From positions 1 through 64,000 of the forward strand of contig NZ_SCNV01000037.1 in NCBI RefSeq assembly GCF_005503145.1: a stretch of 64,000 bases of DNA, read 5' to 3'. Below are positions 7,700 through 14,888 of this stretch, in pieces (positions within the stretch are counted from its first letter, which is position 1; the number at the start of each line of letters is the position of its first letter). The notes under the pieces were generated by a model, which was given only the letters and a program-made list of their open reading frames with translations, was not told where the DNA came from and ran no database searches. Source of the DNA: Burkholderia sp. 4M9327F10. Its GTDB lineage: Bacteria > Pseudomonadota > Gammaproteobacteria > Burkholderiales > Burkholderiaceae. Both the position numbers and the translations under genes were made by a program.

Positions 7700-9280
7700 C
7701 TACCGCCCCCCCTTCCTGAAATGCGAGCGGTGCCGGCCGGTAGTCGGATCGTCGCGCACTTCCATTTCGAGATCAGTCGTCAGGCCGCTATCGGCGATCG
7801 TGTGCCTCGCCTTTTTCACAAGCCAGGGCGTGTCGTTGATTTCCGGTTTGAAGCCGGAAACGTTGACCGGCATTTCGGGGAACGCTTCAGGCACACCGAT
7901 CGCGAGGTGATAGCTCATGGTCGCCTGGCTACGCTGCGTGCGGGCCAGCTCGGCTTCTGCTGCTGCGCGCGCTTCGGCTTCGCTCGCATAGTCCTCTGGC
8001 AATACCTTGACGTTTTTATTGTTTTCGCCACCGACCACTACCGACTTGCGTCTGGCTGCGCCGGCGGAATGGTAGTGCGCTCGCACGGCTGTATAGCTTT
8101 CGCGCTGCGCGACGTGGTAGCGATGCTGGTCACCGCTTGCGCGCGTCAGGTCGAGCGCGTCGAGCGTCTTTCCGCTCGCGGTCTTGCCGGCTCCGACCGG
8201 CATAAACAGCAAGTTGAGATCCTTTACGTTCATCACGGCATCGTATCGGCGGGCGAGGCGCGTCAGAAACGACATGTCGCTTTCATGCGTCTGGTCGATG
8301 TGCGCGATCGCGACCTGCGCGAGTGCATCGGCGATCGCTGCTTTCAGCGAGTGGCGGCCGGCGATCGCGCGCACGATCGAGCCGAGGGTTTGACCGTGCC
8401 AGCTCATTTCCCGCCGCTCGTGCATCTCGTTCGTCATCGACGCCGAGCGCGCGCGGATCGTGATGATATCGGGCGCGCCGCTGTGTTCGACCTCGTCGAC
8501 GGTGAACGTCCCCTTGTCAGTCAGCGGCTTACCGACCCATCCAATTGCGACCTTGATATCGTCACCGCGCTTCGGTATCGCGAGGCCGTTGACCGCGTCA
8601 GCCGCCGCCGTAAAAAGGTTCGTCGGCGATACCTTGCGGGTCGCGTAGGGATGCGCTTCGGGGTTTTGAGCTGCGAATGAAAGTATCTCGGTGCCGAGGC
8701 TCGCGGGGCTATCGGTCACGGCCAGCCCGATCAGATAGGCCTGTTTCGTGTCAGCGAAAGACAGATCGATTTCGCATGACGTGTAAATCTTTTGTTTGGC
8801 CTTCGTCATGGCGACGAGGTCAGGCGTCGGGACGATTTGCGCATACAGGCCGAGCTTGCCGGCGAGCGGGCCAGCTTCATCGCGGGTTTCGAGCGCGATC
8901 ACGTCACCATATGCCTTGAACGGGCCATCGGGCACCGTGCCGCGAATATGTTCGAGATTGACGCGTGCGCCATACAACGCAGGGTTGTAGTTCTTCGCCA
9001 TCTGCGCGAGCCATTCGCGCGAAATGCTGCGCCCGTCAGTCGTCGCACCTTCAACAGCAATGCGGAAAAACTTGCTTGCCGCATGCTTCGCCGACTCGCT
9101 GGCACCGGCCGCCGCAACAGAGCCGATAGCGAGCGCGCCGGCGCCGAGGTGGCCGCCGATGACGTCGGAATGATCGAGAACGCTACTCACGGCGAGGGTC
9201 GCCGCGTGTACGTCTAGCGTGAAGGCGAAGGCGATCACCGCAACGGCGAACGACATTAGCGACAGCTTGCGAGATTGCAT
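7700..9280 (-). CDS. Chimeric P2-like protein: capsid scaffold gpO fused to late-control gpD
   Basis: One 526-residue frame joins two phage proteins. Residues about 67-225 match the P2 gpO scaffold/protease: KFFRIAVEGATTDGRSI, VNLEHIRGTVPDG, YTSCEIDLSFADT and GLAVTDSPASLGTE. From about residue 231 to the end it matches the gpD late-control/tail-tube-initiator protein: AIPKRGDDIKVAIGW, KGTFTVDEVEHSGAPD, AIAHIDQTHESDMSFLTRLA and the C-terminal SGLTTDLEME. In P2 these genes are separated by the capsid, lysis and tail genes, so an in-frame deletion has removed them. The junction lies near 8590-8605. Residues 1-26 unexpectedly resemble a signal peptide. It is divergent from the terminase gene, as in P2. 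Confidence 0.85.
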   Translation of the reverse strand: MQSRKLSLMSFAVAVIAFAFTLDVHAATLAVSSVLDHSDVIGGHLGAGALAIGSVAAAGASESAKHAASKFFRIAVEGATTDGRSISREWLAQMAKNYNPALYGARVNLEHIRGTVPDGPFKAYGDVIALETRDEAGPLAGKLGLYAQIVPTPDLVAMTKAKQKIYTSCEIDLSFADTKQAYLIGLAVTDSPASLGTEILSFAAQNPEAHPYATRKVSPTNLFTAAADAVNGLAIPKRGDDIKVAIGWVGKPLTDKGTFTVDEVEHSGAPDIITIRARSASMTNEMHERREMSWHGQTLGSIVRAIAGRHSLKAAIADALAQVAIAHIDQTHESDMSFLTRLARRYDAVMNVKDLNLLFMPVGAGKTASGKTLDALDLTRASGDQHRYHVAQRESYTAVRAHYHSAGAARRKSVVVGGENNKNVKVLPEDYASEAEARAAAEAELARTQRSQATMSYHLAIGVPEAFPEMPVNVSGFKPEINDTPWLVKKARHTIADSGLTTDLEMEVRDDPTTGRHRSHFRKGGR

Positions 9281-9435
9281 TTGTTAGGTCTCCAACAGGG
9301 GCGAAAAGGTTGGTTAGGCGTGAGTCCATATCTTGCTTTCGCGCCCGCCGGGACTCAACGGTTGGCATATGTTCCCGATATGGGTACAGACGCCTGGGGA
9401 TGCTCGCGCGTGCGCGTCGCGAGAAACTTGGGGCC

Positions 9436-11214
9436 ATGCTAGAAGCCGCTGAAATCGCCCCCGTACTGGAATCAAATGCAGACCCACGCCGTATCGCCCG
9501 CGCGCTCTACTGGCAGGGTTGGCGTGTCACGTCGATCGCGCGTCATCTGGAGATCAAGCGCGCGACCGTCGAGGCTTGGAAACAGCGTAATGAATGGGAC
9601 AAGGCGACGCCGATCGAGCGTATCGAGTCGTCGCTAGAGACGCGGCTTGCGGTGTTGATCGCCAAGCCGGAAAAAGACGGCCGCGACTTCAAAGAGGTCG
9701 ATTTGCTCATGCGGCAGGTTGAGCGCATGGCGCGTGTCCACAAGTACGACGAGACAGGCAGGGAAAGCGATCTAAACCCCGCGATCGAGGCGCGCAACAC
9801 GGCGCCGCGCAAGGCCAAGGCAGCACGCAACGAATTCAGCGACGAGCAACGAGATAGGATCGTCGAGGCTTTCCGGGATTCGCTGTTCGATTATCAGAAG
9901 GTCTGGTATCGCCAGCGCGATCAGCGCACGCGCAATATCCTGAAATCGCGGCAGATCGGCGCAACGTGGTATTTCGCCCGCGAGGCGTTGGTTGACGCCA
10001 TCGAGACAGGCCGGAATCAGATTTTTCTATCGGCCAGCAAGGCACAGGCGCATGTGTTCCGGCAGTACATGTGCCAGTTTGCGCGCGAGGCCGCAGACGT
10101 TGACCTGTCCGGTGAGCCGATCCTGTTGCCGAACGAGGCAATGCTTTACTTTCTCGGCACGAATGCCCGCACCGCGCAGAGCTATCACGGCAATTTCTAT
10201 TTCGATGAGTATTTCTGGGTCGGTGGCTTTCGCAAGCTGAACAAGGTCGCATCGGGCATGGCGATGCATAGCAAGTGGAGAAAAACCTATTTCTCCACGC
10301 CATCGAGCATGCAACATGAGGCGTATTCCTTCTGGACTGGCGACCACTTCAACCGTGGCCGCGCCAAGGCCGATCATCTGCATCTGGACGTAACGCACAA
10401 GGCGCTTGCACGCGGGCGGCTTTGCGAGGATCGGCAATGGCGCCAGCTCGTGACGGTCGAAGACGCCGTGGTCGGCGGGTGCAATCTTTTCGACCTCGAC
10501 GAACTGCGGCTTGAATACAGCCCCGAGGAATATCTCAACCTGTTGATGTGTCACTTCATTGATGACACAGCATCGATTTTCCCGCTTGCCGACTTGCAAC
10601 GCTGCATGGTGGATTCGTGGGAGCTGTGGGAAGACTTCAAGCCACTAGCGCCCCGCCCTTTCGCTTACCGGCCTGTATGGGTCGGCTATGACCCTGCCCT
10701 GTCCGGCGACTCGGCCGGCTTGATCGTGGTGGCGCCGCCGGCGGTGCCGGGTGGCAAGTTTCGCGTTTTGCACAAGGAGCAATGGCGCGGGATGGACTTC
10801 GAAGCCCAGGCCGATGCGATCAAACGCATCACGCAAGATTTCAACGTCGAATACATGGCGATCGATACGACCGGCATCGGCCAGGGCGTGTACCAGCTCG
10901 TTCGCCAGTTCTACCCGAACGCGGTGGCGCTCAACTACTCACCGGAGGTTAAGGGCCGGCTCGTACTCAAAGGCTTGTCGGTGATCGGTAAGGGCCGACT
11001 CGAGTTTGACGCTGGGTGGACCGATCTCGCGCAATCGTTCATGGCTATCCGCAAAACCATGACCGCGAGCGGAAAACAAGTCACCTATGAGGCGAGCCGC
11101 AGCGAGGAAACCGGACACGCGGACCTTGCATGGGCTTGCCTGCACGCGCTCGGCAACGAACCGCTAGAGGGCATGACCGCCAACAACACAGGCTTTATGG
11201 AGTTCTCAAATTGA
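9436..11214 (+). CDS. Phage terminase large (ATPase) subunit, P2 gpP-like
   Basis: DNA-packaging ATPase of a P2-like phage, 592 residues, close to P2 gpP. An N-terminal helix-turn-helix domain (RIARALYWQGW, VTSIARHLEIKRATVEAWK) is followed by the ATPase core with ILKSRQIGATWYFAREAL and FYFDEYFWV. A C-terminal RNase H-like nuclease domain follows, with VWVGYDPALSGDSAGL, YMAIDTTGIGQGVYQLV and the conserved ending SRSEETGHADLAWACLHAL. ATG 9436 (MLEAAEIA) matches the family length; upstream codons in frame are less likely. It appears intact although most of the virion genes are deleted. Confidence 0.93.
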   Translation: MLEAAEIAPVLESNADPRRIARALYWQGWRVTSIARHLEIKRATVEAWKQRNEWDKATPIERIESSLETRLAVLIAKPEKDGRDFKEVDLLMRQVERMARVHKYDETGRESDLNPAIEARNTAPRKAKAARNEFSDEQRDRIVEAFRDSLFDYQKVWYRQRDQRTRNILKSRQIGATWYFAREALVDAIETGRNQIFLSASKAQAHVFRQYMCQFAREAADVDLSGEPILLPNEAMLYFLGTNARTAQSYHGNFYFDEYFWVGGFRKLNKVASGMAMHSKWRKTYFSTPSSMQHEAYSFWTGDHFNRGRAKADHLHLDVTHKALARGRLCEDRQWRQLVTVEDAVVGGCNLFDLDELRLEYSPEEYLNLLMCHFIDDTASIFPLADLQRCMVDSWELWEDFKPLAPRPFAYRPVWVGYDPALSGDSAGLIVVAPPAVPGGKFRVLHKEQWRGMDFEAQADAIKRITQDFNVEYMAIDTTGIGQGVYQLVRQFYPNAVALNYSPEVKGRLVLKGLSVIGKGRLEFDAGWTDLAQSFMAIRKTMTASGKQVTYEASRSEETGHADLAWACLHALGNEPLEGMTANNTGFMEFSN

Positions 11215-12254
11215 GCAAGCGCACACACAACCATACGCACGCTGCAACACCCGCGTCGGCCGCACCACCGCCAGCGCGAGCCGAGGCTTTCACGTTTGGC
11301 GACCCGATGCCCGTAATGGATCGGGCCGAGATCCTGGATTACGTAGAGAGCTGGTCGGCCGGCGAATGGTTCGAGCCGCCGGTGTCGTTCGCCGGCCTGG
11401 CGAAGTCATTCCGCGCCGGCGTGCATCACAGCTCCGCGATTTATTTCAAGCGGAATGTGCTGTCTTCTACGTTCATCCCCCACAAGTTGCTCACTCGCGA
11501 AGAATTTGACAAGTGGGCGCTTGATTTCCTGGTGTTTGGCAATGGCCCTGTAGAGAGGCAGAAGAACCGGCTAGGCGGCACGCTCGCGCTCAAGCGCGCG
11601 CCGGCAAAGTACATGCGCCGTGCGACCGATTTGCAGCGTTTCTTTCAGGTCAACGGCATACAGGAAATGCACGAGTTTGAACCCGGCGTGATCTTTAACT
11701 TGATGGAACCGGATATCAACCAGGAAGTGTATGGCCTGCCCGAATATCTCGGCGCGCTGCATGCAGCATGGCTGAACGAATCGGCGACCCTATTTCGTCG
11801 TCGCTACTATGAGAACGGATCGCACGCCGGATTTATCCTGTACATGACGGATGCCGCGCAGAAGCAGGAAGACGTAGACGCGTTGCGCGAGGCGTTGAAA
11901 AACAGCAAAGGTCCAGGAAATTTCCGCAACCTGTTCATGTACGCGCCGAACGGAAAAAAGGAAGGAATTCAGCTAATCCCGGTCTCCGAGGTCACGGCGA
12001 GAGACGAATTTTTCAACATCAAGAACGTGACGCGCGATGACTTGCTCGCCGCTCATCGCGTACCGCCGCAGCTAATCGGCGTGGTGCCGAGCAACACGGG
12101 CGGGTTCGGGGCCGCAGACACGGCGGCCGAGGTATTCGGTGCGAACGAAATCGAACCGTTACAGCGCCGCTTCACGCAGCTCAATGAGTGGTTCGGCGAC
12201 GAGGTCGTCCGGTTCAATCCTTACAGTATCAAGAGGGCGTCCGCCGCAGCTTGA
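11211..12254 (+). CDS. Phage portal protein, P2 gpQ-like
   Basis: The dodecameric portal vertex protein, 347 residues versus 344 in P2. It carries PVMDRAEILDYVESW near the start, FKRNVLSSTFIPH, the LPEYLGALHAAWLNESATLFRRRYYENGSHAGFI block and VPPQLIGVVPSNTGGFG, all conserved in this family. The start is TTG 11211, sharing ATTGA with the terminase stop, so the genes are translationally coupled. In P2 the cos site and moron genes lie beyond this end; here the cargo block follows. It seems complete. Confidence 0.93.
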   Translation: MSKRTHNHTHAATPASAAPPPARAEAFTFGDPMPVMDRAEILDYVESWSAGEWFEPPVSFAGLAKSFRAGVHHSSAIYFKRNVLSSTFIPHKLLTREEFDKWALDFLVFGNGPVERQKNRLGGTLALKRAPAKYMRRATDLQRFFQVNGIQEMHEFEPGVIFNLMEPDINQEVYGLPEYLGALHAAWLNESATLFRRRYYENGSHAGFILYMTDAAQKQEDVDALREALKNSKGPGNFRNLFMYAPNGKKEGIQLIPVSEVTARDEFFNIKNVTRDDLLAAHRVPPQLIGVVPSNTGGFGAADTAAEVFGANEIEPLQRRFTQLNEWFGDEVVRFNPYSIKRASAAA

Positions 12255-12393
12255 GCCGCATCCTGCCGACCGCGAGGGGCTGTCTCCGAGCCTGTTTAGA
12301 CGTCCGTTGAGTCGTTGCGAATGGCGGTTCCAGTCTGTAACGCCCATTGGCGATATTCGGCGGCGCGGTAATTTTCTGCCTACGGCGCAGTTA

Positions 12394-12419
12394 CGGTCTT
12401 GAAATCAGACCGAAATTTT
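12394..12419 (+). terminator. Possible terminator after the portal gene
   Basis: CGGTCT (12394-12399) pairs with AGACCG (12407-12412) around a 7-base loop, followed by AAATTTT. The stem is short and the T run is weak, but it sits 140 bases after the portal stop and between convergent genes. Confidence 0.4.
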
Positions 12420-12469
12420 GTCGACTAAGACGCCGTGGTATTCCGCGTCCGCACACCTACGGGGCGCGG

Positions 12470-13402
12470 CTATAGAATCCTGTTTCGAATTATATTGTCG
12501 ATAGTTTCCTGTTCGTCAGTGCTCAGGTCTGAAAACTTAGATTTTCCCCTATACACCTTTTTGGTTACATAGTTCTTCAGGAGCATCGCATCATTTCGTA
12601 TCCTAGAAGCTTCCCGCTTCTTCTCCCGAGCATCGAGAAAAGCTGATAGAAGAGGGAGGCTTGCAGTGAAGTTCTTCGTAATGGACGCGTGCAGATTCTC
12701 TGGACTGCGAAAATCATCCAGACTCGCAGTTTTATAGGGCGTGGCAGTACTCTGATCGTTAGCACCGGCTCGATCAACGAGCGCGTCCCACAGGCCAAGA
12801 CTATCCCAGGCGGGCGGCCCGTCGGCAGTCTTCGGCTCATCGTGTTTCTGCGTTCCGACCCACGAATAAAAATCTGTCCAGGACGTCCCTTTTCCAAAAC
12901 CCGTCTGCTTCATCACGCAGTACCATTGAATACGATGGCTAAACTCGCCATGTCCATATGAGACGGTCGGGTCTTTGAATGGCTGTCGCTTTTCGATTAT
13001 TTGTCGGAACTCATCTGCCGGCACCAATCCAGTCAGCGTCACGGCCCGCACTGGTTTGTTGGGGGCCCTGACGCCAAGTACAAAGTTATTCGCAAACTCG
13101 ACTTGACTGAGTACAGTAGTCAGAAGACCCTGAAGGTGAGTAGCGATTTTTTCGCCGCTTGCGCGTGAATGGAAATCCGACTGGGCCGCTTGGACATCCA
13201 ATTTAGCGCCATTCAGACGCTGATTGGCCAAGTGGTGCATTTCAGCCTCGAGTTGCCCCAATTCAGTCGTCATGCCTTGACGGTCACTCAAGTAGTGGCC
13301 GACCTGACCCGTCAGCGTACGTGCCGCAGACGGCCACTCCTTTTCTGCTCCACGCATGCGCACCTTAATTTCATTGATGACCTCATCAGTGGAAACCGGC
13401 AT
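12470..13402 (-). CDS. Hypothetical prophage cargo protein
   Basis: A protein of 310 residues that I do not recognise. The first 100 residues look like helical, coiled-coil-forming sequence (TTELGQLEAEMHHLANQRL). A central aromatic part contains HRIQWYCVMKQTGFG and SWTDFYSWVGTQKHD. The last 90 residues are basic and helical, with DAREKKREASRIRNDAMLL. No signal peptide or membrane segment is visible. Lying between the portal and gpA of a P2-like prophage, it occupies the usual accessory-gene slot. Convergent to the portal and separated by 0.8 kb from the next cargo genes, it is probably a separate unit. Confidence 0.75.
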   Translation of the reverse strand: MPVSTDEVINEIKVRMRGAEKEWPSAARTLTGQVGHYLSDRQGMTTELGQLEAEMHHLANQRLNGAKLDVQAAQSDFHSRASGEKIATHLQGLLTTVLSQVEFANNFVLGVRAPNKPVRAVTLTGLVPADEFRQIIEKRQPFKDPTVSYGHGEFSHRIQWYCVMKQTGFGKGTSWTDFYSWVGTQKHDEPKTADGPPAWDSLGLWDALVDRAGANDQSTATPYKTASLDDFRSPENLHASITKNFTASLPLLSAFLDAREKKREASRIRNDAMLLKNYVTKKVYRGKSKFSDLSTDEQETIDNIIRNRIL

Positions 13403-13984
13403 GACGTCTCCCATGAGTGCTGTTCAAGAGGTTGGTGATTCGAGTTTCAATAAACATTCCGGGTTCGCGCGGTTGACATCGCTTGCACATGGGTTTTCGT
13501 ATGAACAATACCGCGAAGCGGGCTGTTTGCCAACGTGGTATGCGATCGGCTTGGTTGCAGCCGCTTCGCGTCCTTCCGCCTGCGAGCGAATACGCGATTA
13601 CGTCTGCCGCGCTCGTGAGCGGCCGCCGCCAACATTGAAGCAGACGATGCCTAACTGGGCGCAAAACGTCGGGTTGCATGGCGCGGGCACTTGTACTTGT
13701 ATTTCTCGATAGCGGACACTCAGAAGAACTGAGTTATGCAGGTCACTAATGACAGTGCGCACTATGTCTGCCGCCAAAAACGGAAGGGACGTTCTGGGGG
13801 GGGGGTGTGGCGAGCCGATGGCCTAAGGCCGCTCAGGCCGTATCCGGAATACGTGGCGGCTCCCGACACGGTTTCCCGGCCCACGTGGACTGGTCGCGAG
13901 CCGGCAGCGGGGTGCGGGACCAATTTGGCCGCTGTTCGGTCCTAGCGGCTTCAGGATCGCAGTCCCCCTCCCCGCCTGCCGTCC
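13403..13984. other. Intergenic stretch with a ten-base G run
   Basis: No convincing gene. A run of ten G occupies 13796-13805, and one copy of a 38-base repeat lies at 13952-13989. The stretch carries the promoter of the leftward gene ending at 12470, but no clear -35/-10 pair stands out. Confidence 0.5.
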
Positions 13985-13989
13985 TCTTG
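13952..13989. repeat. 38-base direct repeat, copy 1
   Basis: Matches 23059-23096 at about 32 of 38 positions, same orientation. The core TCCCCCTCCCCGCC is identical in both. The C-rich core recalls the 3' end of some tRNA genes used as attachment sites, but no tRNA is present. Confidence 0.5.
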
Positions 13990-14225
13990 GGTGGATGGTT
14001 TTGATGCAGCATGCGACCGCGCGCCGCAGCACCAGTCTGCGCATGGTCCCGGGGAATTTCAGGGACGGCGGGATGATGCGTTGTGATGCGCGCAGCCAGT
14101 CTTGCACGCGATTCACTGTTCGGTTGCCCGTCGCAAGTTCGACCAGTTTCAGTCACTCGCCGGTTGCGTCGCAGGGCCACTCACGCGACAGCTCCGTGAC
14201 GACTAGCTTTGAAACAAATGGCGCC
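13985..14225 (-). pseudogene. Decayed relative of the 7213-7596 gene
   Basis: Reading leftward from 14225, the frame gives SKLVVTELSREW, then DATGE, a TGA stop, and LKLVELATGN. The intact protein at 7213-7596 reads YLVVSQLVGRARSGEWLKLEHL. The TGA replaces the expected TGG (Trp). The frame stays open for about 100 further codons but the N-terminus is missing. I read it as a broken paralogue placed just downstream of the DUF2290 gene. Confidence 0.45.
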
Positions 14226-14226
14226 G

Positions 14227-14886
14227 CTAGATAGTGAAGTACGAGATATTCCGTTCGAGATCTGTAATGCACTGCTCAAAGCTACCGCGGGGCATCTTTT
14301 TTTCAAGAATATTCATTTTTTTCTTATACAAAAGAAAATAAAAATTTCGGAGTATGAACAGTAAAAAAGAATGTGGTGACACAGGCCGGTCCACCGGAAT
14401 TCTACAGTTTTCAAAATGGCCGAAGGTGAGATGCGAGTGCGGATGGTGTCGCGGTTTGTAGTTGATAGGATCGTAGTCAAATCGTACTGGAAACCGTACT
14501 ATTTTCCTTAATACTATATCGCCATACACCTCGTCTTTCTTGTAGAGTTCAGGCGCTTCCTCTACCGTTGGTAATTTCGGACAGGGGAAAAATGCTAGAC
14601 GGTGTTTCGCAAGCAAAGCGTCAGCGTCCGTGCTGAAGGAATATTGAAAAATCAGCAGGCCGCCATCCGGAAGCTTGATGTGATACTGATTGTTCTTGTC
14701 AAGCTCGGCATACATATCAGCATACGGCACATCCCGCAATGCGATAGAGGTCGCTTTCAGGTCGCCAATCGATTGAAAAGCCTGCGACCGTGATTGCACC
14801 GGGCGAAATTGAGCAACGGAGATACCCGCTTCGATTGCGCGAGTCATCACGATGTCTAGTTGTGCGCTAACATCGGCAATTTTCAT
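14227..14886 (-). CDS. DUF2290 family protein (helicase partner)
   Basis: A 219-residue protein with the DUF2290 signature in its middle: RFPVRFDYDP (131-140), then HHPHSHLTFGHFENCRIPVDRP, with His147, His148, His150 and His152. The conserved histidines could bind a metal or act in catalysis, but no activity is established to my knowledge. It starts two bases after the stop of the upstream helicase gene, so the two form one transcription and translation unit. The gene is visibly AT-richer than its neighbours, especially its last 150 bases, which points to recent transfer. Its place in the P2 accessory slot suggests an anti-phage function (inference). Confidence 0.85.
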   Translation of the reverse strand: MKIADVSAQLDIVMTRAIEAGISVAQFRPVQSRSQAFQSIGDLKATSIALRDVPYADMYAELDKNNQYHIKLPDGGLLIFQYSFSTDADALLAKHRLAFFPCPKLPTVEEAPELYKKDEVYGDIVLRKIVRFPVRFDYDPINYKPRHHPHSHLTFGHFENCRIPVDRPVSPHSFLLFILRNFYFLLYKKKMNILEKKMPRGSFEQCITDLERNISYFTI

Positions 14887-14888
14887 TT

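Noticed and set aside
12255..12469. P2-type cos site beside the portal gene
   Set aside because: The expected position was inspected but no match to the GC-rich P2 cos core was found, so none is claimed.
13356..13712. Rightward 118-codon frame opposite the cargo gene start
   Set aside because: It overlaps the start of the cargo gene on the other strand and has shadow-like composition.
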